A stretch of DNA of 64,000 bases. It comes from Eriocheir sinensis (lineage: Eukaryota > Arthropoda > Malacostraca > Decapoda > Varunidae). Positions 35,970 to 45,289 of this stretch are shown piece by piece; position 1 is the stretch's first letter; each line of letters begins with the position of its first letter. The notes beneath the pieces are model-generated. The model had not been told where the DNA came from and made no database searches. It saw only the letters and a program-made list of their open reading frames with translations. Location: NCBI RefSeq assembly GCF_024679095.1, contig NC_066577.1, positions 824,884 through 888,883 of the forward strand, read 5' to 3'. Both the position numbers and the translations under genes were made by a program.

Positions 35970-36120
35970 GGAAAGTTTGAGTGTGACAAGATTTGAGACT
36001 GGGAGCAAGTTCAGCAGACACAGCCTTGCACACACTGGTGAGGGAAACCATGAGTGGCCAGCGTGTGGGGAAAGACTCCCTGGGAAGGATGACCTCAGCA
36101 AATACACCCACACACTCTGC
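35970..36120 (+). pseudogene. Eroded N-terminal zinc fingers
   Basis: KFECDK in frame 3 passes to FETGSKFSRHSLAHTGEGNH then EWPACGERLPGKDDLSKYTH in frame 1, and then to HSAEGALECQDCG in frame 2, which is the intact seven-finger frame. Two successive +1 shifts in homologous finger sequence suggest that one or two further fingers once preceded the present frame. Confidence 0.65.
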
Positions 36121-36709
36121 TGAAGGAGCCCTTGAATGCCAAGACTGTGGCAAAAGGTTCAGATACCAGAGTGACCTCAACAGACACACCCTTACACACA
36201 CTGGTGAAAGACCTCATGAATGCCAAGAGTGTGGCAAAAGGTTCAGTAGGAAGGGTCACCTCAACACACACACCCTTACACACACTGGCAAAAGGCCTCA
36301 TGAGTGTGAGGTTTGTGGTGACACATTCATCAGGAAGAGCCATCTCGAGGTACACACTTACACACACACTGGCAAAAGGCCTCATGAGTGTGAGGTTTGT
36401 GGTGACACATTCATCAGGAAGAGCCATCTCGAGGTACACACTTACACACACACTGGTGAAAGGCCTCATGAGTGTGAGGTTTGTGGTGACACATTCATCA
36501 GGAAGAGCCATCTCGAGGTACACACTTACACACACACTGGTGAAAGGCCTCATGAGTGTCTGGAATGTGGAGAAAGGTTCAGAGAGAAGCAAACCCTGGA
36601 GCGTCACTCCTTCAGACACTCTGGCCTGAGAGAGTTCAAGTGTGACGTGTGTGGGAAGCACTTCAAGATGAAGGGGGACATTGCCCGGCACATGAAGACC
36701 CACTTCTGA
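36050..36709 (+). CDS. Seven-finger C2H2 zinc-finger protein
   Basis: A frame of 219 residues from ATG at 36050 to TGA at 36707-36709. It holds seven C2H2 fingers at a regular 28-residue spacing (Cys-to-last-His 30-50, 58-78, 86-106, 114-134, 142-162, 170-190, 198-218) joined by THTGERPHE-type linkers. Fingers of this type bind DNA and act in nuclear transcription control; the target is unknown. Fingers 3-5 (CEVCGDTFIRKSHLEVHTYT) are identical in protein and almost identical in DNA, showing recent 84-bp duplication or gene conversion. The 5' side contains degenerate finger sequence in the other two frames (about 35970-36120). The true start could therefore be spliced, or the gene could be a decaying or 5'-truncated copy. 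This is the only cellular gene candidate in the window. Confidence 0.7.
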   Translation: MSGQRVGKDSLGRMTSANTPTHSAEGALECQDCGKRFRYQSDLNRHTLTHTGERPHECQECGKRFSRKGHLNTHTLTHTGKRPHECEVCGDTFIRKSHLEVHTYTHTGKRPHECEVCGDTFIRKSHLEVHTYTHTGERPHECEVCGDTFIRKSHLEVHTYTHTGERPHECLECGERFREKQTLERHSFRHSGLREFKCDVCGKHFKMKGDIARHMKTHF

Positions 36710-36824
36710 GGTGCCGTGTTGTGCTGCTGTGTGGGACCTCAGTGACGGGGAACCAGTCATCAACACCACCTGGAGAGGACTGGCACCATGTTGTGGCTGA
36801 CTGCTGAGAGATGCACCAACAAGC

Positions 36825-37085
36825 TGCACCACAGTGAACAGTGCCGTCTGCCCCAAGCCAGAGTGGTGACAACTCTGTCGCCTTGCCCCGGCACAGTGCA
36901 GCAGCCAACAAGCCGCACCACAGTGAACAGTGCCGTCTGCCCCGAGCCAGAGTGGTGACAACTCTGTCACCTTGCCCCGGCACAGTGCAGCAGCCAACAA
37001 GCAGCACCACAGTGAACAGTGCCGTCTGCCCCGAGCCAGAGTGGTGACAACTCTGTCACCTTGCCCCGGCACAGTGCAGCAGCAG
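36825..37085 (+). repeat. 89-bp tandem repeat, 3 copies
   Basis: 'gccgtctgccccgagccag' starts at 36843, 36932 and 37021. It lies about 130 bp after the zinc-finger stop codon and could be in its 3' UTR. Confidence 0.9.
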
Positions 37086-37490
37086 TGACTGGGGCCGCCA
37101 CAACAGACCATCACCAGGATTATCAAGGAGACGCTGTGTGAAGGTTTGTCACGTCTCCCTGCGCTCCACAAGAAACCCGGCCCAGCAGAGACCACTGGTG
37201 CAGACTGCCGGCCTGGGAGCTGTGATGGACGGAGCTTGTTAGGTTTGCTGCCCCGAGGGAAAGGAAGGCAGAATATGTAGCTGGGCAAGGCGTGCACACC
37301 AGGAACACTCCAGTGGTGTTTGTCAAGCCTTGTATTGGTGGCCAGTGGCCGGGTGAGTACACACTCTAGGATTTAACTATTGAAATAAATGTTTTGTGCA
37401 ATTCCAAGGTATTGTGAAGATAATTCATCAGTGGATACAGTTCAATAACATTAAATTTAATTGAATTGAAACACTTATTTTTGATCCTCC

Positions 37491-37715
37491 TTCCACAGAG
37501 TTGTCCTCCACACCAAGGAGCACACCAGACACACATTTCTTGTCCTCCTTCCACAGAGTTGTCCTCCACACCAAGGAGCACACCAGACACACACATTTCT
37601 TGTCCTCCTTCCACAGAGTTGTCCTCCACACCAAGGAGCACACCAGACACACACATTTCTTGTCCTCCTTCCACAGAGTTGTCCTCCACACCAAGGAGCA
37701 CACCAGACAGACACG
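37491..37715 (+). repeat. 60-bp tandem repeat, 4 copies
   Basis: 'ccttccacagagttgtcctc' begins each unit, followed by 'cacaccaaggagcacacc'. The first unit is 58 bp and the others are 60 bp. Confidence 0.93.
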
Positions 37716-37975
37716 TTTCTTCAGGTCTTTGCCAAAAACTCACTGAGGAACAGAGAAGAGAAACTTACTTGTGTTTTGCTTTCATCTTTCTTCCATTGGT
37801 TTATATTTTCCCTTATTTCCACAAACAACTCTAACAGATCTTCCTTTCCCAGGTTTGCCCGTGACCCGCGCACCCATTTCCTGGACCAGCGGGGTGAACA
37901 CCACTTCCGGGAGCCCCAGGGACCCCCTCCCCCGCGGGGCGACGCACGGGACTCAAGGTGGGCGTGGGTCTTGGG
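37716..37975. other. Unassigned sequence
   Basis: No repeat or domain. A pyrimidine tract with AG ('ccttatttccacaaacaac', then 'ttcctttcccag' near 37852) could act as a splice acceptor, but no exon was recognised. Confidence 0.35.
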
Positions 37976-38530
37976 CCCTGTGCTGTCCAAATCCCTTATG
38001 CAAGAGTTAACCAGCTTCTTCATCCCTGTGCTGTCCAAATCCTTTATGCCAGAGTTAACCAGCATCTTCATTCCTTCATCCCTGTGCTGTCCAAATCCCT
38101 TATGCCAGAGTTAACCAGCATCTTCATTCCTTCATCCCTGTGCTGTCCAAATCCCTTATGCAAGAGTTAAGCAGCATCTTCATTCCTTCATCCCTGTGCT
38201 GTCCAAATCTCTTATGCAAGAGTTAACCAGTATCTTCATTCCTTCATCCCTGTGCTGTCCAAATCCCTTATGCAAGAGTTAACCAGCATCTTCATTCTTT
38301 CATCCCTGTGCTGTCCAAATCCCTTATGCAAGAGTTAATCAGCATCTTCATTCCTTCATTCCTGTGCTGTCCAAATCCTTTATGCAACAGTTAACCAGCA
38401 TCTTCATTCCTTCATCTCTGTGCTGTCCAAATCCCTTATGCAAGAGTTAACCAGCATCTTCATTCCTTCATCCTTGTGCTGTCCAAATCCCTTATGCAAG
38501 AGTTAACCAGCATCTTCATTCCTTCATCCC
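37976..38530 (+). repeat. 56-bp minisatellite, block 1
   Basis: About ten units of 'ccctgtgctgtccaaatccc' then 'ttatgcaagagttaaccagc' then 'atcttcattccttcat'. Blocks 2 and 3 are the same array, separated by insertions. Confidence 0.95.
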
Positions 38531-39008
38531 TGGCGGAGACGATACAGAATGCCCAACCTCGAGGAAGCTGAATTAGTGAGAGAGGAGATGTGAAGTTTCC
38601 AGTGAAGATTTTGAGTTAAGGATAGACCGAGGATGTTTAGTGTTGAAGAAGGTGACAGCTGAGTGTTGTCGAAGAATAGGGGATAGGTGTTTGGAAGATT
38701 GTGTCGAGTTGATAGGTGGAGAAATTGAGTTTTTGAGGCATTGAAGGACACAAGGTTCCTTCTGCCCCAATCGGATATGATAGCAAGGTCTGAGGTTAAG
38801 CGTTCTGCAGCCTCCAGTCTGGAGTCATGTACTACCTGTTGTGATGGTCTTCTGTTGAAAGAAGTTGAATAATGCAGAGTTGAGTCATCAGCGTATGAGT
38901 GGACAGGACAGTTTGTTATGGAAAGAAGATCATTGATGAATAACAGGAAGAGAGTGGGTGATAGGACAGAGCCCTGTGGAATACCACTGTTGATAGGTTT
39001 AGGGGGTT
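38531..39008 (-). pseudogene. LINE RT fragment inside the 56-bp minisatellite
   Basis: A minus-strand frame of 163 residues has NSGIPQGSVLSPTLFLLFIN (motif B) at about residue 8 and SYADDSTLHYS (catalytic motif C) at about residue 40. Next are SDWGRRNLVSFNASKTQFLH and STLNILGLSLTQNLHWKLHI, typical of jockey/CR1-group RTs. It is cut at both ends. The flanking minisatellite resumes without a target duplication and lacks about 16 bases of one unit at the junction. Confidence 0.85.
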
Positions 39009-39246
39009 TATGCAAGAGTTAACCATGATCTTCATTCCTTCATCCCTGTGCTGTCCAAATCCCTTATGCAAAAGTTGAGCAGCATCTTCATTCCTTCATC
39101 CCTGTGGTGTCCAAATCCCTTATGCAAAAGTTGAGCAGCATCTTCATTCCTTCATCCCTGTGCTGTCCAAATCCCTTATGCAAAAGTTGAGCAGCATCTT
39201 CATTCCTTCATCCCTGTGCTGTCCAAATCCCTTATGCCAGAGTTAA
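39009..39246 (+). repeat. 56-bp minisatellite, block 2
   Basis: Four to five units continue to the TTAA at 39243-39246. Confidence 0.93.
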
Positions 39247-40508
39247 CTGTAGAACTGTAACGCTTAATTTGACTAACACAGAGAGTAACGTGGGTCCCCA
39301 CTGTAGAATATATTGAAAAAAATACAAAAATCGTATTTCTTGACCTCCAAAGCTACAAATCTCTAAAAATAGACATTCCTGAATACAATCACAGTATTTA
39401 AATTAAAGTTTATCTCTACACCTATTTTTTGTGAGTAAATTAATAAAAAAATGTAAAAAAATAATAGGTAACGCATATGACAGGAAAATAAATTGTAAGT
39501 AAAATTCCTCTTTCTTGGCTGGATGGCCTTCATGAAGAACAATGGCAAGTCCTTATGCATCAGAAAAAGTGACGTGCCTGGAACAAATGAATGTGGCCAA
39601 GTATTCTACCTCTAATTTAGGACATTCTATATTTATAAAGTCACATGCATACATGTAACACGTATATTTGCATAATAGTTTGTATTTTGAGAGAATATCT
39701 ATATTCATGAAGAAAATGCTTCATTATAAAGATCAATTTGCGTTTGGAATGGCGAGGTGCCGTGGAGAAGCCTAAAGGGCCGGCAACAGGTGATGTGTTA
39801 TCTTTTCCTGTAGTGAGTCTTGGGGTGTTCCTGTGGTGTCACAGTAACATTCATGGTGCGTCGATGCCAACTACAACTTTTGGCACATTGCCACGGCAGT
39901 CAGCAGGGCCTTATCAGCAGGGCATCTGGCAGGTGTGGGCACTATGGATGTGATCTCAGCTTGGCTGGCAGTATCTTCACTTTCACAATAAATTGTTTGA
40001 TAGTGACATCATCACATAAACTGATGGTGTCCTCTGCTAAGATCTGTGCGATGGCTTTTTGCTCAGTACAGTGTGACACGTTATCGTTTTTTCTCGACAT
40101 TTCCCTCTCTGTCTAAAACTAAACAAAATATAATACTTACAGATATGTAGATGATAACAACACTTTGAAGAAAGACTAATAGCCTACTAAACACACAAAC
40201 TTGAATTAGTGCCTCTACGTCTCATATTTCCATGTACTATAATAATGACTTTTTCTGTATGGAGTGTCATGAGTAAGAATCACATGGTTGGAATCTGTGG
40301 GTCCGACCGGACCCACACTACCTCCTACCTTGTGTCAGGAGCGTGCACGGTGAAGATGGCATATCCCTTCATCAAGCTCTGAGTGTCAAATGGCTTCAAC
40401 CAGACCCACAACTCGCATGTGGCTACCACTTTGATAAAAGAGCTTGAATATCAAAAAGTAGAGACAGCTTGGGTCTGCCCGGGCCCAGCGATACTGTTCT
40501 AGGGTTAA
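39243..40508. mobile_element. TTAA-inserted piggyBac-like element (decayed or non-autonomous)
   Basis: The unit motif GAGTTAACCAGC of the minisatellite is split exactly at TTAA, which is duplicated (39243-39246, 40505-40508). Inside, the left end CTGTAGAACTGTAACGC and inverted right end CCCTAGAACAGTATCGC agree at 13 of 17 positions. Near the right end is the short inverted repeat GTGGGTCC...GGACCCAC. The 1,258-bp body has only short frames (39560-39363 minus, 39738-40116 plus) without clear transposase motifs. Confidence 0.85.
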
Positions 40509-40915
40509 CCAGCATCTTCATTCCTTCGTCCCTGTGCTGTCCAAATCCCTTATGCAAGAGGTAACCAGCATCTTCATTCCTCCATCCCTGTGCTGTCCAA
40601 ATCCCTTATGCAAGAGTTAACCAGCATCTTCATTCCTCCATCCCTGTGCTGTCCAAATCCCTTATGCAAGAGTTAACCAGCATCTTCATTCCTTCGTCCC
40701 TGTGCTGTCCAAATCCCTTATGCAAGAGTTAACCAGCATCTTCATTCCTTCATCCCTGTGCTGTCCAAATCCCTTATGCAAGAGTTAACCAGCATCTTCA
40801 TTCCTTCATCCCTGTGCTGTCCAAATCCCTTATGCAAGAGGTAACCAGCATCTTCATTCCTTCGTCCCTGTGCTGTCCCTTATGCAAGAGTTAACCAGCA
40901 TCATCATACTGTCCA
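40509..40915 (+). repeat. 56-bp minisatellite, block 3
   Basis: About seven units resume directly after the TTAA, with small variants ('tccatcc', 'ttcgtcc'). Confidence 0.95.
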
Positions 40916-41990
40916 TTGAATCCCTACTAATGAGACTTTCTATGCATCAAAGTGAAGGCCTTCTTTGTTGATTTATACCATAAGGTGCTGGCTATCATGT
41001 GTTTGAAGGTACCCTAAACTTAACCTAACAAACCCCAAACAGTTACTACAGGTCTTGACTAAGAAAATTCATCTATGCTTCCTTACTAATGAGACTTTCT
41101 ATACAACAAAGTGAGGTCATTCCTTGTTGATTTATACCATAGTTTTCTAGCTCATGTGTTAGAAGATGCCCTAACAATAACCTAACCTGACAAAACCACA
41201 AACTGTTACCACAAAGTTACTCTAAAAAATCGTATATGCTTCCTTACGAATGAGACGTGATTATCTGAGTGAGTGAGGTCATTCTGTGTTACTCTATGCC
41301 ATAAGCCCATCATGTGCTCTAAGATGCCCTAAACCTGACCTAACCTAACAAAACTTTGAACAGTTATTATATGTCTGTCCTCAGAAAAATCATATATGCT
41401 TCCTTCATAAGACTTTCAATATAACAAGGTGAGGTCTTTCCTTGTGATTTATGCTACAAGTTGTTGGCTGTCATGTGTTTGAAGCTGCCATAAACTTGAT
41501 CTGACCTAGCAAAACCACAAAAGTTATACTGTACATCTTGACTCAGAAAAACTCATCTATGCTTCCTTACTAAGGAGGCTTTCTACACAACAAAGTGAAG
41601 GCTTTCTTTGTTGATATCATGTGCTTAAAAGTTTCCTAAACTTAACCAACCTAACAAAACCCCAAACAGTTACCACACGTCTTGACTCAGAAAAAACATA
41701 TATGCTTCCACAGTAATGAGACTTTCTGTATAGCATAATGAGTTCATCCTTTGTTAATTTATGCCATAATTTGCCGCCTATCATGTGTTTGAAAATTCTC
41801 TCTACTTAACCTAACCTAACAAAACCCCGAACAGTTACCACACGTCTTGACTCAGAAGAGTCATATATGCTTCCTCAGTAATGAGACTTATGATCTAACA
41901 AAGGGAGGTCTCTCTTGTTTAATTCATGCCATAAGTTTCTGGCCATCTTGTGTTGAAGATGCCCCAGACTTGCCCTCCCCTGTACAGTAC
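40915..41990 (+). repeat. ~160-bp degenerate satellite, 7 copies
   Basis: 'aatgagactttct' or a variant recurs near 40928, 41087, 41248, 41405, 41572, 41714 and 41880. Each unit also has 'tcatgtg..tgaag', 'cctaaacttaacctaac', 'aaaccccaaacagttac' and 'gtcttgactcagaaaa'. Confidence 0.9.
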
Positions 41991-42650
41991 TGTGCAGCAC
42001 TGGCTCATGTTACTGTTGCATAACCTTAGAAGAGTGCTGTGCACAGTTACGCCAAGAAGGTATTTTTCAGTGAAAAGTTCATGAATGTGTAACGTCTTTT
42101 TTTTTAAGCCAACGCTACATTCCTCCTGACGGCCACTGTTTAGATGGTAATGTGGTAGCCGGGTGGTCGTCTGGCTATTTCCGAGCGGTTGTCAATGATG
42201 TTGAGACAAGCCTCAAGACAAGTGAACACTCGTTCTGGGTTTTAGCGCGGTAATGCTGGAAGGTGGGTGGATTCCCGTGTGAACCACTCTGAGACAATGT
42301 TTAGTTAAGGGGGAGGTGGTGATAACGTGCGTGTGTGGGGGTGTGTTCAGTAATGCCCAAATGGCAGGTTGACAGGCTTGAAATTAAACCACTTACAGCA
42401 ACTTAATAACTTTTCTTATGTATAAATATAGTTACAGCCCCTGGCCGGTTAGCGGAGTGACAATTTTAAATGAATACATACATAACGGCATATTATTGAA
42501 CCTACTAACTATCAGGGAGATTGGGGAACATTTAGATGCTTATCTGTGTTGAAGTGCTGACTGGTGCAGGATGGAGGAGGGCACTGGGGCGATTGAGGCG
42601 CCAGCGGGGGGGGGAATGCCAGGGCCGGTAACTGGAGCAGCGTTGTTGAC
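41991..42650. other. Unassigned sequence
   Basis: No gene or array. GT-rich stretch near 42320-42350. Confidence 0.4.
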
Positions 42651-42935
42651 GAGGCGTGGTTGAAGAGGCCGTGGTTGGGTGGTTTACGAGCTGAGGCGTG
42701 GTTGAAGAGGCCGTGGTTGGGTGGTTTACGAGCTGAGGCGTGGTTGAAGAGGCCGTGGTTGGGTGGTTTACGAGCTGAGGCGTGGTTGAAGAGGCCGTGG
42801 TTGGGTGGTTTACGAGCTGAGGCGTGGTTGAAGAGGCCGTGGTTGGGTGGTTTACGAGCTGAGGCGTGGTTGAAGAGGCCGTGGTTGGGTGGTTTACGAG
42901 CTGAGGCGTGGTTGAAGAGGCCGTGGTTGGGTGGT
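42650..42935 (+). repeat. 42-bp minisatellite, about 7 copies
   Basis: The unit is 'ggttgaagaggccgtggttg' then 'ggtggtttacgagctgaggc' then 'gt', nearly invariant. The in-frame period gives false repeat proteins on both strands. Confidence 0.95.
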
Positions 42936-43540
42936 TATGACGGCATGGATGGTTTATGGCATTGTTGAAGAGGCTGCTTCTGCCGTGCTTTTGTTTCGCC
43001 TCGCCTTGCTGAGCTCTGCTGTGCCTTGCCTCGCCTCTGCCGTGCTTGCGGTGGTGTGCACAGGGCTGTGATGGACGGTCACGCCCACCTCTCAACGTGC
43101 GTCCTTCACCGCTCGTCAGTCTCACTCTCTGCCTCTCACTGTCTGCCTGTATCTCAGGGTTTGTGTCTCCTCCCTGGCTGCCCTCCTTGCTGTAGTGCTG
43201 CTCGTCTCCTCACTGGCCCGTGCTTCTCCCTGCCCCAGGGCTCCCACAAAGGCAAATCAGTAATTCCCAAGACTCTGCTGAAAAATCCCTATATTGGACA
43301 AAAAGTTCCTAGTTTACAAATAATGACATGTACTTACAGTATCCCCCCCCCCAAAAAAAAAAAAAAAAATTCGTCAAATCTCAGAAATTATCGAACATGT
43401 CACTCCTTGACTTAGTTACCCTTTGTGTAAAATGCCTCCCAGGAATCCCTGGGTGTTGGAAATGATGCTAGCGCCCATGCTGGCATTGTAATATTGTTTT
43501 GGTCATGATTTTCTTTCCATTCATTCATTCATCTTTGACG
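42936..43540. other. Unassigned sequence with C10A17 run
   Basis: A run of 10 C followed by about 17 A occurs near 43345-43371. No gene is seen. Confidence 0.4.
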
Positions 43541-44040
43541 CCTGCTCCTAGGAGCTCCCACCAGGGGATGGCCACGGCAGAAGTCTCCATCTCTCTCTAT
43601 CCAGACACTCCCTCCTTGCCTGCTCAAAGTTCCTCAAGGATCTTTCCCCCTCTCCCTCACATACTCCTGCACCCTGTCCCTCCACTTCACTGGAGGTCGT
43701 CCTCTAACATTCCCACACTTGGAATAAACTAGTTCACAGTATATTATGGCTTTTGTTATTTGCAGCTTCCTTTCTCATGAAGATCTAACAGTGAATTTCA
43801 TGATCATACTTAGTCTTGCTCCCAAACAGCCGTAAAGTCAACCATCAATGCTGAAATGTTTTTGAACAAAAAATTGTTCCACGAGTGAAGAGTTTTGCCT
43901 TTTGGACAAGTGTGGATATGGATGCAGGGCAGGTATCTAAGCATTTCTAATTGTAGTGTGTCTATTGCAGTGATGGTGATGACACTGACAACAAGGAGCA
44001 TGTCCTCCTAGAGTGACCTCAAGCTGGTACTGGCCACAGA
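43538..44040 (-). repeat. ~300-bp dispersed repeat, copy 2, with flanking element sequence
   Basis: 43728-44040 is the inverted counterpart of 25271-25590. To its left, 43538-43727 starts with 'cgcctgctcctaggagc', a phrase also present in the LINE relic at 23040, so it is probably part of a dispersed element. Confidence 0.75.
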
Positions 44041-44445
44041 GATCACTTTGTCGCACTCCACTTTGGGTAAGCACGTTTAAAATTGTCCTTTATTTATGAG
44101 CAAGTTTTCCTTCAGGGCTCGTTTATAACATTTGTACTTTGACAATTATATCTTGATGCTTATGAGGGCATAACAATGGTGGGTCTTGCCAGGAAGGCAC
44201 TCCAGGGACTGGCCTGGCCCACGGTGTTGTGGACTCGCTCAGTACAGGTATATGGCGTTGTCGATATCTACACAGGCCGGAGGGGCTTAGAATGGAAAGG
44301 GGAGATGTGTGGAGGCCTGCTCGGAGGTCCATTGGGGGTGGAGGCAGCGAGCGAGTGAAGCAACGCACCCCCTAGTTAGTTAAACTGTGGCAGCCCTTAT
44401 GTCCCAGTGGCCATGTGTCCCGGGGTGACGGGTTCTTCCCGCCAC
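44041..44445. other. Unassigned sequence
   Basis: No gene or repeat structure is identified. Confidence 0.4.
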
Positions 44446-44449
44446 AGGC

Positions 44450-45085
44450 TCAGGGACCATTGTGGCAGAGATGAGCACTGGGGCCATGCACAGCCACAGC
44501 CTGTGCCCCAAACTTTACCGTCCATTCAGGGTCCAGGGCAGCCGTGGTGATGGCTCAGGGACCATTGTGGCAAAGATGAGCACTGGGGCCATGCACAGCC
44601 ACAGCCTGTGCCCCAAACTTTACCGTCCATTCAGGGTCCAGGGCAGCCGTGGTGATGGCTCAGGGACCATTGTGCCAAAGATGAGCACTGGGGCCATGCA
44701 CAGCCACAGCCTGTGCCCCAAACTTTACCGTCCATTCAGGGTCCAGGGCAGCCGTGGTGACGGCTCAGGGACCATTGTGGCAAAGATGAGCACTGGGGCC
44801 ATGCACAGCCACAGTCTGTGCCCCAAACTTTACCGTCCATTCAGGGTCCAGGGCAGCCGTGGTGACGGCTCAGGGACCATTGTGCCAAAGATGAGCACTG
44901 GGGCCATGCACAGCCACAGCCTGTGCCCCAAACTTTACCGTCCATTCAGGGTCCAGGGCAGCCGTGGTGATGGCTCAGGGACCATTGTGGCAGAGATGAG
45001 CACTGGGGCCATGCACAGCCACAGCCTGTGCCCCAAACTTTACCGTCCATTCAGGGTCCAGGGCAGCCGTGGTGACGGCTCAGGC
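44450..45085 (+). repeat. 105-bp tandem repeat, 6 copies
   Basis: 'atgagcactggggccatgc' starts at 44471, 44576 and so on, every 105 bp. Units differ at very few bases (for example 'gtggcagag', 'gtggcaaag' or 'gtgccaaag'). The two unit variants alternate, suggesting expansion by dimers. A 216-residue frame runs through it only because 105 is divisible by three and no stop occurs; no homology or start context supports a protein. Confidence 0.93.
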
Positions 45086-45289
45086 ATTAAGTTTCTTCCA
45101 CTTCAACAGTAGATCATGTTTGTAAAGGTAATTTCTGCTGTAAAACTTTCTTAAAGCAGGACAGATATTTCTTTATTGGCAGCTGTCAGCAGGCAACAGA
45201 ATGCAACATGTTGTGAATATCTTGATAAGTTATCCAGCAATGATGACAAGTTAGTAATGCTTCAAAGTGCAGGTTACAGGTCAACCCCT

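Noticed and set aside
35454..36201. Minus-strand frames with Val-rich runs upstream of the zinc-finger gene
   Set aside because: Translation of trinucleotide AAC/ACC runs in antisense; no membrane-protein logic or homology.
36095..37297. 400-residue minus-strand frame opposite the zinc-finger gene
   Set aside because: Antisense shadow of regularly spaced fingers and of the 89-bp repeat; it has no domain of its own.
44462..45112. 216-residue protein from six 35-residue repeats
   Set aside because: It starts at GTG with no upstream signal. Exact DNA-level repetition with few silent changes points to a minisatellite rather than selection on a protein.
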